This document shows, piece by piece, positions 53,273 to 63,758 of a stretch of DNA of 64,000 nt. The stretch is taken from the NCBI GenBank assembly GCA_951640165.1, contig OX621234.1, positions 29,020,549-29,084,548 of the forward strand, in the 5' to 3' direction. Within the stretch, counting starts at the first letter, position 1. Each line of letters begins with the position of its first letter. Source of the DNA: Pseudoips prasinana. Its lineage: Eukaryota > Arthropoda > Insecta > Lepidoptera > Nolidae. The notes beneath the pieces were generated by a model. The model was not told the origin of the DNA. It ran no database searches and saw nothing but the letters and a program-made list of their open reading frames with translations. The position numbers and the translations under genes are program-made.

Positions 53273-53879
53273 TAAAAACCGGACAAGTGCGAGTCGTAAT
53301 CGGTGTGTCGGACAATTTTATTGATGCATATTATAAATAACTCAGGAATAAAGTCTGGCTGTTTTTTTATGTTCCCGAAAATCAGTTTCTAAAACCCATA
53401 ATTACTTAAGGGATATTGTGGTATACTTCTCACCCTGAAAACAGCATGGAGTAGGTATGAGAACAAAGCTGGTCTTTTACCTTTCTTACACAATAATCTT
53501 TCTCTCAGTCCCTACTAGTTTTCGACCATTATTATTGTTGGTGCATAGTTCATAGCAATGACGCTTACACTTAGCATTTTTTTTTCTCACTGCAACTCTG
53601 ATGTTAATAATATTCTCATAATAAATTTGCCACTAATTACAGAATAAATATTGATGTATTGTTTTTAATAAGTCATCGTCGACCATAGCTATTCACAAAA
53701 AATAATCCATATGACAAAACAACGTTTGCCGGTGAGCTAGTTGTAATATAATATTCTTATATTCAGACATTTCCCTAAACTGGTAGTACTTCCCAAATTT
53801 TGTTGTTCTAAGTCAACGGAAAACGCTCTCTATTCCGTTCCGGTTCCGTTTATTTCTTTGGAGGTACGGAACCCTAAAA
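53273..53879 (+). mobile_element. CCGGCCAAG-family element, third internal type
   Basis: Starts TAAAAACCGGACAAGTGCGA and ends GAGGTACGGAACCCTAAAA. The ends match the family but the 560 bp inside match neither the long nor the short form. It lies in the intron between host exons A and B. Confidence 0.6.
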
Positions 53880-54317
53880 CTAAACGCCTTTAGTAGCGGA
53901 GTTACTACGGCGAACATTCGAGCATTGGTAGCGTTGCATTTCAGCCGGATTTAAATACCGGAAGGTATTTACCGTATCAATCATATCTTATAGTACTAAA
54001 TATTCCATACACTATACATATATAGTTTAGGCTGTGCGTGTTAGTATAGGCTCTGGTGCGCTGCAGCGCAATTTATAAACGCAGTAAATTACATGTCGTT
54101 CACATGTACTTTACACGAACTTTTCTATCATAGTTGTCGCCCCATTTGAGGTACTTATTTCTATTAATGGCACAAAACTATTTTATTACTTAACACGTTT
54201 TACAAAAAAGTAACACGTAATATAAATATTATATAAATGAACTATGAGACTTCTTTGATAGTGCCGCTAGTCCGTCCGTGTGAATTTCAGACATATTACA
54301 AAGTTTGTAATTTTTTA

Positions 54318-54497
54318 CAAATCTTATTAAGCTTTGTACAGATGCCAGCACATCAAGCTACCCCAATTTGTCAAATTTCCCCAATTTAAAGTGGACCTTA
54401 TACTTATGTCATACAGTTGAAAATCTATAAAAGAAATTTGACAGATTGGGGTAGCTGGATATGCTGGCATCTGTACAAAGCTTTTTAAGATTTGTAC
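54318..54497. mobile_element. MITE family M, copy 4, with extended inverted ends
   Basis: Core 54336-54476 (GTACAGATGCCAGCACATCA to GCTGGCATCTGTAC), 141 bp, with ends nearly perfect. The inverted similarity continues outside the core: ACAAATCTTATTAAGCTTT at the left and AAAGCTTTTTAAGATTTGT at the right. In the intron of the host gene. Confidence 0.85.
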
Positions 54498-55204
54498 CTA
54501 AAACGATTTGTTTTAACGATAATATACTGGTTGTTTGTAGAACACCGACAACTTCGCAGTACTAGATAACTTACAACATAAACATTAACTTTGTTCTGTG
54601 TGTTACTTTTGTTCTCAATACATGAAAAAATTAATAATATACAATTTATATTTAAAAATTCAATTATAATATGCTTTTACTTTGAAAATGATTTTCTTTC
54701 TTACATACATTCAACGCCGATTTTACAACTTTTGGCTTGGTATTCCCAATATATTTTAATTTTTGAGGCTATATTAGCAAAAATATCGACAACTGTCTAT
54801 TATATGTAACGGCTCTGTAGTCGCTTAACCAGAGATTTGCCATTCAATACTAACATTCAACCCATCTCTTGACAAAATAAATACCGCGGGGAAATCACAA
54901 TGACTTTCAATAATCGTAACGCAAGATATTTGGACATCTGTTGACTATTCGTTAAAACTGAACCAAACCTTGTAGTATTTATGTAAGCCTGTAATATTCA
55001 CAAAATATTGAAAATAAAAGCCCAAGGATGATGATGATTTTTAGATTACTCTAGACTTGGGCTTTTGTATATATATTTTAAATATTATTTTATCGTTTCT
55101 TTTTATAAATAACTTATTTACAAATTTAAAATCTATGTGTACCGCCTTAAATAAGAAAGGTTTATACTTTGCTGTGTAGTTTTCACTGATATGTTATTTT
55201 AATT

Positions 55205-55462
55205 ATATAATAATATCCTGGGAAATTATTTACACATGTCCATCTGAGCCTATACTTAGCAGAGCTTGTACTATGGGAACCAGATAACTGATATACTACA
55301 TACACTACTTTTCTTTTGTAAATACATACTTATATAGTAAATTACACCCAGACTCAGGAAATAAAGACATGTTCGTTCACACAAATATCTATCCTGGGAA
55401 TAAAACCCACGATCTTCGGCGTGAAAGGAAAGTACCTACGTACCAGCCACGCCAACCGGCCC
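55205..55462 (-). mobile_element. SINE-1, full length
   Basis: Reversed: tail AATAATATCCTGGGAAATTA, CTTAGCAGAGCTTGTACTAT, ATTACACCCAGACTCAGGAA, GTTCGTTCACACAAATATCT, B box in the reverse of a GTGGGTTTTATTCCC form, and A box GCCGGTTGGCGTGGC at the right end. The best full-length copy in the window. In the host intron. Confidence 0.8.
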
Positions 55463-55747
55463 TGTATACGTGTATATATTCATGTTATTTCTTTTTATGT
55501 AACCTACTTGTACCTATAAGGGTCCCTAGAATTACTATACATTAACATTATATATAAAGCTTTTAACCGTGTGTTGGACATAATATAGAACAGCTCCGCA
55601 TGAGAATTTAACATTTTGAAAATCTGACATACATTGTTAACCTGAATAAAAAGAGTAAAAACGAAAACTTGCAATTTTTTAATTAAAATTAATTGCTTTA
55701 AAACGACAAACTTTAAATAAAATATTTAATTTGAAAATATTTCCCAG

Positions 55748-55831
55748 GTCATAGTGGAGCGCTGCCCAGCGTTGACGAAGAGCGTAGCAGACATCGATAC
55801 GCTGGCTATATACCCGTCGTTTAACTTTCAG
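55748..55831 (+). CDS. host gene exon B (partial gene, unidentified)
   Basis: An 84-base exon between acceptor TTTCCCAG and donor CAG|GTACCT. It is open in phase 0 for exactly 28 codons: VIVERCPALTKSVADIDTLA, then IYPSFNFQ. Exon A ends and exon B begins in phase 0, so splicing joins ...PVNQHE to VIVERC... without a frame change. GC content is well above the flanks, and third positions vary as in coding DNA. No motif I can name. Next exon unknown; a phase-compatible candidate is at 63342. Confidence 0.75.
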
Positions 55832-56009
55832 GTACCTATTTTATTTGTATTCTATCCTTTGTAACGTCGTCTCGTGAATATTGATAGAATTATTTACTTC
55901 TAGCTTCAGCAAAGGATATACTTACCTACAGGCTTCTCTCTAAAATATAAGACCGCCTCGAAATCATTCGCTATTAAAAAAAAGCAGGTCAGGCGGTCCA
56001 ATTTTGGCT

Positions 56010-56365
56010 GAGGCCGCCAGTTACAACGGAAACTTCATCAGTGCGAAACATGGTGTAATGCACAGGTGTATGTGTAAAGGCGGCTCAGTCTATTTTCTTA
56101 TGCTATAATTCGATGAGACATAGTAACCGACTCCACGAGAGAAACAAGTGCGGGCGGACAGCTTCACGTGCTCTCCGAGTCGCCGGCTGTAAAACCGTCA
56201 ATTCACCGACTTCGGGCTTAGGGCAAGAAGTTTTCTTCGTAGAAATATCCGAATAGCATGTTTGGGATCGACCCGTAATCGAACTCGTTCAACTGCATAT
56301 AGATAGAGGTCGAAATCAATATACGGTTGAACACGCCACCCCTAGAGCGACGAGGCAGTTAATTC
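56010..56365 (-). mobile_element. SINE-2
   Basis: Reversed: GGCTGAGGCCGCCAGTTACA, ATGCACAGGTGTATGTGTAA, GCTTCACGTGCTCTCCGAG; the head at the right contains ATCGACCCGTAATCGAACTC and CGACGAGGCAGTT. In the host intron downstream of exon B. Confidence 0.6.
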
Positions 56366-56619
56366 AATTTGGAAGTGATGTGCTTATCGTTAGTTTAAAA
56401 TTAGGATTGGGTATTGGCATATGTACTATCTTTCTTATTATTAAACAAACACATAATTTACATTGAAATGGGAATCTGTTTGATTAAAAATAATTTAATT
56501 CGTATTTTCTTATAAAATCTCATGAGGTTATATTTTAAAAAGTTACTTAAGATTAATTGAGATTTTTTTCACTTAGTGTCATCTTAACTTTTTTTTATGA
56601 TATTGTGTCATGCACGTGT

Positions 56620-56700
56620 GGCGTAACGGCTAAGATAGTCGCCTCGCCGCTTCGTGTCCCGGGTTCGAATCCCGCGCAGGACAACTATTTGTGTGACCCA
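56620..56700 (+). mobile_element. tRNA-like head of a further SINE type
   Basis: A box TGGCGTAACGGCTAAG, B box CCGGGTTCGAATCCCG, then GCAGGACA and ATTTGTGTGACC. The acceptor stem halves do not pair, so it is not a functional tRNA gene. The strong internal promoter boxes are intact. Downstream body short (TTCTGAGTCTGAATGTTA). Confidence 0.6.
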
Positions 56701-56729
56701 TAAATAGTGGTTCTGAGTCTGAATGTTAC

Positions 56730-57389
56730 TTTGTGTCCGTCAATTATGTGTTTGTAAAGTACTCCACGCCACAGGGATTAAATTCTATAGTGATGTCTTT
56801 AAAAAAAATGGTTTATTGAAGATCTGCAGGTTAATAAGTGCCATTTTAAGTTTGCTCCTACCTAATAATAATTCCGAACAACCTATTTGCTGGATGTACC
56901 AAAATTATCTAATGCTATATTTAAGATATTTTCCTCTTATATATTAGTAGTAGGTACATACATTGCCACGGAAGTTGAAATGCTGATCACCCGTCTCGCG
57001 ATTGGGTGGTGTTAGAACTTTACTTAGACTTAGTCATACAAACAGGCGAACAGACAGTAGGAATTGACGATATTATTAGGGGCACCTCTCTGCCTATCTT
57101 AGTACCGTACGATATTAATACCAAAATGTTATAAGTTGACTTGGTTATAAATCTCAAAAATAGGAAATCATAAATTTAATCGTCGGGCGGGTTTCGAACC
57201 AGCTTAGACGCTTTGCCGTTAAATAAAGAAAGGTTTACACGCCGCCAGACTAAATTTAGGATTCTGTTGCTTTTTTTGGGACTAGGTTTGCATTGCGAAA
57301 AATGCTGCATTAAAATTTAACGGTCTACAAGGTTATGCATTACAATCTTGATTTTTTTTCCTCACTTACTTATTAAGTATTACAAGCGA
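56730..57389. other. no gene seen
   Basis: A reversed B-box-like GTTTCGAACCAGC lies at about 57190, possibly an old SINE head. Otherwise AT-rich. Confidence 0.3.
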
Positions 57390-57390
57390 A

Positions 57391-57478
57391 CCAAAGTAAC
57401 TCACATAGCCCGAAGAATTGCTAAGGTGAAGTGGCAGTGGGCAGGGCACACGACTGCTAGAGCCGACGGCCATCCGGT
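57391..57478 (+). pseudogene. RTE-type LINE RT fragment
   Basis: Open on + as RTKVTHIARRIAKVKWQWAG, then HTTARADG. It matches the middle of the C-terminal region in the 46 and 60 kb copies (truncated on both sides). Confidence 0.75.
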
Positions 57479-57736
57479 ATTTTAAATCATTACAAGAACT
57501 ATTTTTAAATGTAAATTTCTTGAAGTATCTGTTTCCCTTTGAAATGTTGGTAATTGTTTTGCTTTTATTATTTTGATAGTCAGTTACTATAAGATCAGAG
57601 TAGCCAACACAATAGCTACGAAGCACAAGTAAAACAAAGTTTTGGCAAGTACACATATCCTTTGGGGCTATACTTATTCTGCTATTTTGTTATATTCTGA
57701 TCTTCAACGTTCTTCCTTGTTTTGCATTGTTATTAA

Positions 57737-58336
57737 AAAACCGGCCAAGTGCGAGTTGGACTCGCCCATGAAGGGTTCCGCAGCAGCAAGTATTTCAGTT
57801 GATTAAATGAAAGGTAAATTGCGGTTTACGTTTTATGACGCATTAAAAACAACTACTTACTAGATTTCGTTCAAACCAATTTTCGTTGTTAGTTTACATG
57901 GTAATGTACATCATATATATTTTTTAGTTTTATCATTCTCTTATTTTAGAAGTTACAGGGGGCACACTCATTTTTCCACTTTGGAAGTGTCTCTCGCGCA
58001 AACTATTCAGTTTAGAAAAAAATTATATTACTAACTTCAATGTCATTTTTGATGGCCTATCCATAGATAACCTACACGTATGGGTACGACGAAAAAAAAA
58101 TTGAGTTTCAGTTCTATGTAAAGGGAACCCCAAAATTATTATTATTTTTCTATTTTAGTGGGAAATTCTTAATGCGGTTCACAGAATACATATACTTACC
58201 AAGTTTCAACAGTATAGCTCTTATAGTTTCGGAAAAAAATGGCTGTGACATACGGACGGACAGACAGACAGACAGACAGACATGACGAATCTATAAGGGT
58301 TCCGTTTTTTGCCATTGGGCTACGTAACCCTAAAAA
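57737..58336 (+). mobile_element. CCGGCCAAG-family element (long form), complete
   Basis: Starts AAAACCGGCCAAGTGCGAGT and ends TACGTAACCCTAAAAA. Collinear with 23266-23855 including GTATTTCAGTTGATTAAATG, CTCGCGCAAACTATTCAGTT and a longer GACA run. Non-coding. Confidence 0.8.
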
Positions 58337-58614
58337 GCAAGTGTGCACACTACACACACTTCATGATATAATACAGTCATTTAATGTACATACATATTTG
58401 TAACACATTCTCGGAAAATGAAAGGTTAAGTTGAAAAGTTTCGCTTTAAAAACGAGTGAAAGCAGAATAAATACAAAAATGATTATTCTAATGTCCTTGG
58501 GCATTGTCGGTAGGTACCTATATAATGACTTTGCAAATTTGATTGTGCATATACCTACTACCTACGTATCTATAGTACATATTACATTGTCATTATAAAA
58601 CCGCCTTTTGAATT

Positions 58615-58975
58615 GACTGGTCTGTCGGTTTAGTGTTTAGCAACCCGGACTGCTAGGCCAGTGGTCGTGGGTTCGATCCCCATCTAGTACACATCTTTGT
58701 GTGATGAGCACGAGTATTTGCCCTGATTCTGGATATAATTATCTAAACATATTATAAATCTTTAGCAAATTCGTATCTGTACCTACATAGAAAATAATTA
58801 ACAAATAAATAGCCAGGGAGTTCAAGGATAACCAACAGGATTCTATTATATGTATGTATTTAGAAATATGTGTCTATGTTTATCAGCTGTCTCTGGTCTG
58901 GTTGCCATAGTTTAGGCTCTGCCTAGTTTGGGATGAGAAGTCAGTGTTTCAGTTGTCTCAAAATATATACGTTTT
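58615..58975 (+). mobile_element. SINE-1, split
   Basis: Head and front body at 58615-58760 (TCGGTTTAGTGTTTAGCAAC, GTCGTGGGTTCGATCCCC, GTGTGATGAGCACGAGTATT). The 3' half is at about 58846-58975 (TATGTATTTAGAAATATGTG, AGGCTCTGCCTAGTTTGGGA). About 90 bp of extra sequence lies between. Confidence 0.7.
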
Positions 58976-59029
58976 TTATTGATGACAACCTTCTTTTAAA
59001 ATCGTTTAACAATTTTTTTCCATCAATTA

Positions 59030-59575
59030 AATAATTCATTGCTAATAATGTCTTCCTGGATGAATTTCGGCCATGGCGGCCAGTCTCAATGGCAAGTAGC
59101 CATCTACCCGAGTCATATTATAGTGGACAATTGTGTGCGCCAAAAATAATAAATCCTTTTTTCACTAAAATACACATAGTAGTTACATAATAATTAGAAC
59201 ACAACACATTACGCAAAATCGTTGACGTGCTGCCCTCCTAGATAGGCTACTAATTACCCTGTATTAAGGGGAGACAGTGACGTATCCTAGAAAGTTAATT
59301 TAAAGCGTTATTCGCAATAGATGAGGTGAAGTGCTAAAAAGGTACATACATACCTATATAAACTAGGTTATAGCATTAGGGGCACTTTTCATGCCATCTA
59401 CTGACTATCATGATCCGGTAGGTCGACTAGAAACATGAAAGGAGAGAGCTACGACGACGGTTTTACGTGCTCATCGAGGTGGTGTAATACACCACCTTTG
59501 AACACTTCTTAACAGAAAATTTTAAAATCTCATTATCTGCGGTTAAAGTTACCGCTAGGACAAAATGGCAGTTAA
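59030..59575 (-). mobile_element. SINE-2, interrupted
   Basis: 3' part at 59030-59150 (reversed: CATTGCTAATAATGTCTTCC, GAATTTCGGCCATGGCGGCC). The front part is at about 59365-59575 (GACGGTTTTACGTGCTCATC, ATCTCATTATCTGCGGTTAA). About 210 bp of other DNA interrupts it. It directly follows a SINE-1 tail, as at 29.7/31.1 kb. Confidence 0.65.
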
Positions 59576-59896
59576 GTCTAATAAAGGCGACGATTATACT
59601 TGTTAACCTATACTAAGTATGCTTATATAGTAAACACAATAACCCGGGTCGAGGTGCGTGCAATATGAATCTCATGCGATACTACGGGATTGGATATCGG
59701 TGGGCACCAGCCGGAAAAGCAAATAGGATTAACGTTTAGCATCCGTGATTGGAAGTGTGTACATAAAGCGCCTGCAGTGGCGTAGCCTATACAACTGAAA
59801 TTTGATATTAACCTAACGCTGCGTGAATGTTATGAAATTATATTTCTTTACACGCAGTTAAGCTCGTCAAGTCACTAGATGCGTATCATAATTTTA
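59576..59896. other. no gene seen
   Basis: Spacer without recognised sequence. Confidence 0.35.
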
Positions 59897-60303
59897 ATAC
59901 CCATCATCATCATCATATCACAGCCGAAAGACGTCCACTACTGGACAAAGGCCTCCCCCAAAGATCTCCACAATTGCCGGTCTTGTGCTATCCGCATCCA
60001 GCGATTTCCAGCGACCCGCACAAGACCATCGGTCCATCTTGTAGGGGGCCTGCCCACGCTGCGTCTTCCGGTTCGTGGTCGCCACTCGAGAACCTTTCTG
60101 CCCCAGCGGCCGTCGGCTCTACGAGCTATGTGCCCTGCCCACTGCAGCTTGGCGATTCTTACGTCTATGTCGGTTACTTTGGTTCGCCTGCGGATCTCAA
60201 CATTTCTGATTCGATCTCTCAGGGAAACTCCAAGCATAGCGCTTTCCATTGCTCTTTGGGTGACCTTGAGCCGCCTGATAAGGCCCATAGTAAGCGACCA
60301 CAT
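59897..60303 (-). pseudogene. RTE-type LINE reverse transcriptase C-terminus, best copy
   Basis: Read on - from 60303: MWSLTMGLIRRLKVTQRAME, SAMLGVSLRDRIRNVEIRRR, WAGHIARRADGRWGRKVLEW, RSVGRPPTRWTDGLVRVAGN, RWMRIAQDRQLWRSLGEAFV, then a stop where the family has Gln (CAG to TAG), 6 codons before the normal end. The reversed ATG/ATC tail lies at 59905-59915. Open for 121 codons, so it decayed little, but it is 5' truncated and lacks endonuclease and the RT core, so it is inert. Confidence 0.85.
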
Positions 60304-60449
60304 TTTAATACAAATAATTCTTATTTATTCGCTTTAATTTTACTATGCAATTAGAAACACGAAATATTACCCAAAGCTATTTCTTTATACAAACTTAGCC
60401 AGCCAAACATTAGGTAACTAATGACTTATTGCATAACTATACAGATAGA

Positions 60450-60595
60450 TAGATCAAACTCTTTATTGTACACCTCAAGAAACAATACAAACTGAGAGCA
60501 TATAAAATTATTACAGTACTAATGGCGGCCTTATCACAAGGTGTGATCTTTTCCAGGCAACCTAGACTATTAGGTCTTCTCGTAAAATGACAATT
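60450..60595 (-). repeat. LINE-like 3' end, family G, copy 2
   Basis: ATCAAACTCTTTATTGTACA, AGAAACAATACAAACTGAGA, GGCGGCCTTATCACAAGGTG and CCAGGCAACC. AATAAAG on -. Partner of 32188-32325. Confidence 0.55.
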
Positions 60596-60714
60596 TTAGG
60601 ATCAACAACCTACCCATGTCGGATATGCCATTCAAACAAGGCAATTTAATTTTATCAATTACTTTTTTCCAAAAATACTCCTGCAAATTTTATCAATGCT
60701 TAAAATTGAACTTT

Positions 60715-60845
60715 AGTCAACCGAAGTATGTCCACTGCTTGCCAAAGGTTTCCCCCACAGATCACTACGATGAAATTGTAACTGTCATTTGGGAGATATG
60801 GTTTAAGCCCATTCTCTGTAGATATTCGTCGCCATTACCACCCTT
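60715..60845 (+). repeat. repeat family C, decayed copy 6
   Basis: CGAAGTATGTCCACTGCTTG, GGTTTCCCCCACAG, CATTCTCTGTAGATATTCG and TCGCCATTACCACCC follow the family order, with large losses. Confidence 0.4.
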
Positions 60846-60993
60846 CAAGCAAGTTAAATTTTTACTGTGAGTTGTATTTGTCCCTCTCGCCGTTATTACG
60901 AACTACAACTACTAGTAGCGTAAACATTACATTTTGTAGAGAATTATTATTAGTGTTTCGTGATGGAATATGAGATTCAATATTTGGTAGAAA

Positions 60994-61038
60994 AATATTT
61001 GTAACGTTAAATGCAAGGCATTTAACGTTACAAATATT
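60994..61038. repeat. perfect 21-bp hairpin, 3-nt loop
   Basis: AATATTTGTAACGTTAAATG plus C, AAG, then its exact reverse complement. Confidence 0.9.
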
Positions 61039-62429
61039 CTAAGAATGATTACAATTGGCAATATAGTTATGCTTGAAAACATAGGTAAGTTAGTATTAGG
61101 ATTTGAAGTATTTCTACTATCTATTAAGAAACTTTCTAATCTTAAAACTCCTGGAATTATTTATATATTGAAGTTACCTAAGTCTTTTACCGCTCGCAGT
61201 AGGTGTGCAATAAGAAATATACCAAAATTGTGGATTCATATCCATAAATAAAGTGGTTTTCAACTAAATTTCTTGTTAAAAGAAGGAAATTTAAAAATAA
61301 ACAAAAACATAATTTATTAAGATTTAAGGTACTATAAATTATACAAATAAATAGTGATATTTTCTGGACACGTCTAATTACGATAGGCAAGACATTCCAT
61401 TGACGCACCTACACTAAACGAGTTCCCATAAAAACGGATTTGTGCTCTGGGATATATCTTCTATTACGACGTGGATGTGGTGAAAAATAATTATATCAGC
61501 CATGAGGTAGATGTGAAATAAGTACCTATACAGTAAACCACAATGCCAGATACATTAAATTGCAGACTTTGATAACTTATAGTATATTAACATACGCTGC
61601 ATAGTATATTTTTCTATTTCGTTTAATATTTATTGCTTCTAGAAAAAATGTTTAATATAGATAACAGATAACCTGAAGTTTTGCAAAGATCCAATGGTAG
61701 ATAGATGCCAACCTTTGACGCATTTAATGTAGCTTCGGTGGTGCGGAAATGTCTCACGCATGTTCTCCGAAAAGCGTGTCGTGAAGCGCTTCCATTATTC
61801 TGAACTGAAGGAGGGTAAGCGAAAACGCGATGGCTGAATCCTGAAAACGTCACATAATAAATGCAATATCAACCCCTTTCAGTGGGAAGGATTGCCAAAG
61901 GACCGGAACGGCGCCGGCTTGTCAAAACGCATTTTAAGGAGTAGCAAAACGCTGAGCTCGTTATAAAACGCGATGAGCTGAAAGCCCGACAACCTGCGAC
62001 TATTCAATACAAATATGTTGATGGGAAACTCATGTGCGTTCAGTAGGCACGACAGATTACTAAGAAGATTGACTATGGTAGACATTTTCGGACGCGACAA
62101 CGCCATACCGACTAGGAGTTGAAATGGTCGTCATGATCGAAATTGGTCGGACCAATCATCATCATCATCAAAATAAATCGATAGAATAGAATTCAACTGA
62201 CAAATAGAAATAAAATTCTTAGGGGGATTGACTTAATATCGAACAATCATGTACTAATATTTCTCAATATTATTACGTGATTGTTAGATTTTTAATCACA
62301 CAATAGACAGTAGGTATACCTAGTAAGCTAAGATTCTTTTCCTTAGTCAATGTTAGGATTTATATTCTAAAAATAAGGAAATATATATTTATTAAGGATG
62401 AAATCAAATCAATACTGAGACCCGCATGC
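61039..62429. other. no gene recognised
   Basis: Between 61.70 and 62.13 kb the DNA is GC-richer and open frames on - reach 75-76 codons, but no known protein results; it may be an old repeat. ATCATC runs end it at about 62157-62170. Confidence 0.3.
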
Positions 62430-62575
62430 GAACCAACGTAAGCAACATACCCGAAGAATTGACAAGCTTAAGTAGCAGTGGGCAGGGCACATAGCTCGTA
62501 CAAGATCATCGGTCCATCTTGTAAGGGGTCACGCGGCGTCTTCCGGTTCGTGGTCGCCAATCAAGGACCTTTAAA
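62430..62575. mobile_element. RTE-type LINE fragment with internal inversion
   Basis: Left part 62430-62500 is + strand RTE sequence (CGAACCAACGTAAGCAACAT, GCAGTGGGCAGGGCACATAG). Right part 62500-62575 is RTE sequence from further downstream but on - (CAAGATCATCGGTCCATCTT, GTCTTCCGGTTCGTGGTCGC). Confidence 0.7.
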
Positions 62576-62857
62576 ATTAAAACATATTGTTAAAAACTAA
62601 TCTATAATCTTTTTGTTATAAAGAAGTAAAAGAGATGGCTCTCCAACGGGATAAATAGAGAATGCTACACAGACAAGTGACAAGCACTTAAATTTTGGAT
62701 GGATTCAAAACGAATCTATTGATTTATTATAATAATATTATAATATATTTTATAATAATATTATTATAATATAGCACATGTAGATATGGAAGGATGAGAG
62801 AGCTAACTAACATTGGAGAAAGAAAAGATATTATAAAATAAATTAATATAAATTACA
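62576..62857. other. AT-rich palindromic tract
   Basis: At about 62727-62775 runs of TTATAATAATATTATAATAT and their reverse complements make a long AT palindrome. No gene. Confidence 0.5.
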
Positions 62858-63035
62858 GGTACAGGCCGACGAATATATGTGCTCTCCGATACACGTGGGA
62901 GTAACACCACCTACTTCCAAACTCCAGGTCGATACCTACTGGGATTATTTTAACAGGTAGCCCCAAATTTAGGCCTGGATACCTCATAATCTGCGGTTGA
63001 CACTCCACTTATAGATCAACAGGCAGTCAATGTAA
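62858..63035 (-). mobile_element. SINE-2, 3' truncated
   Basis: Reversed: GACGAATATATGTGCTCTCC, CACCACCTACTTCCAAACTC, CCTCATAATCTGCGGTTGAC. The 3' half of the family is absent. Confidence 0.6.
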
Positions 63036-63341
63036 TAAGATTAGTACTTAATTATCGAAATATTAATTCACTTAACAGCTATAATATTCAATAAATTACG
63101 TTGTTAATTTAAAACTGGCGTGTGGCTTTTAATAATTACAATCAATAAATGCGTTTGGTAATTAAAAATGCACGGTTATTAATATGCACGTTAATAGTAA
63201 TTCTAAATTTATATTTATTTTTTATTATATTTCTTATTAACAATTATTAACAAAGTTTTGGTATGTTGCAGTTATTACTGCATAAAAGATTCAATCTATT
63301 CGACTTGTGCACATGTTAAAGTAAAAATAGTTCTTTTACAG

Positions 63342-63441
63342 GTACAATACAATTGTATGGGTGCCTTCTTGGATGTTCTGAAAGCTCTGGATATTTTTAT
63401 TAGCATGCGTATTTCTCAGGATTCCTCGGGATATAAACGTG
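63342..63441 (+). CDS. possible host gene exon C (weak)
   Basis: After a good acceptor (TAGTTCTTTTACAG) the + strand is open in phase 0: [20 protein letters not shown], then [14 protein letters not shown] phase-0 start is what exon B (phase-0 end) requires. The donor is poor: the only nearby candidate is G|GTACTG at 63441/63442. Repeat family K begins within about 40 bp. It may be the next exon of the gene at 52.9-55.8 kb after a 7.5-kb intron, or a chance frame. Confidence 0.3.
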
Positions 63442-63479
63442 GTACTGTTAACATACATGTTGTTAAAAAGTGTACAGTA

Positions 63480-63758
63480 CATACATACATGCATAGACTT
63501 ACGCCAGTTTCCCAGAGGGGTAGGCAGAGTCAACGGACTTCCATTTGTGTTGTCTCGATCTTTGCGCACCTCTTTCGCCTTGTTTACTGACATTTTATTC
63601 TTCATATTATATTCTCGCCGCTTTAGGGTACTTTTGACCTGGCCTTTCTTGAGAACGTCTCCGATTTGGTCAGAGAATGTTCTACGAGGTCTTCCCATTC
63701 CGGTTGTACCATTCACACAGGCCAGGTATACGTCTAATGCAAAAAAATGCATTGTCAT
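63480..63758 (-). repeat. repeat family K with conserved small ORF
   Basis: The - strand is open from 63758 and reads [65 protein letters not shown]. From memory, GRPR(K/R)T...DQI..VL.KGQV strings recur in many lepidopteran repeats as the end of a mobile-element ORF. A decayed copy lies at 26.1 kb. Which element encodes it I cannot say. Confidence 0.5.

Noticed and set aside
56620..56691. Functional tRNA gene
   Set aside because: The acceptor stem does not pair and no plausible anticodon arm is evident.
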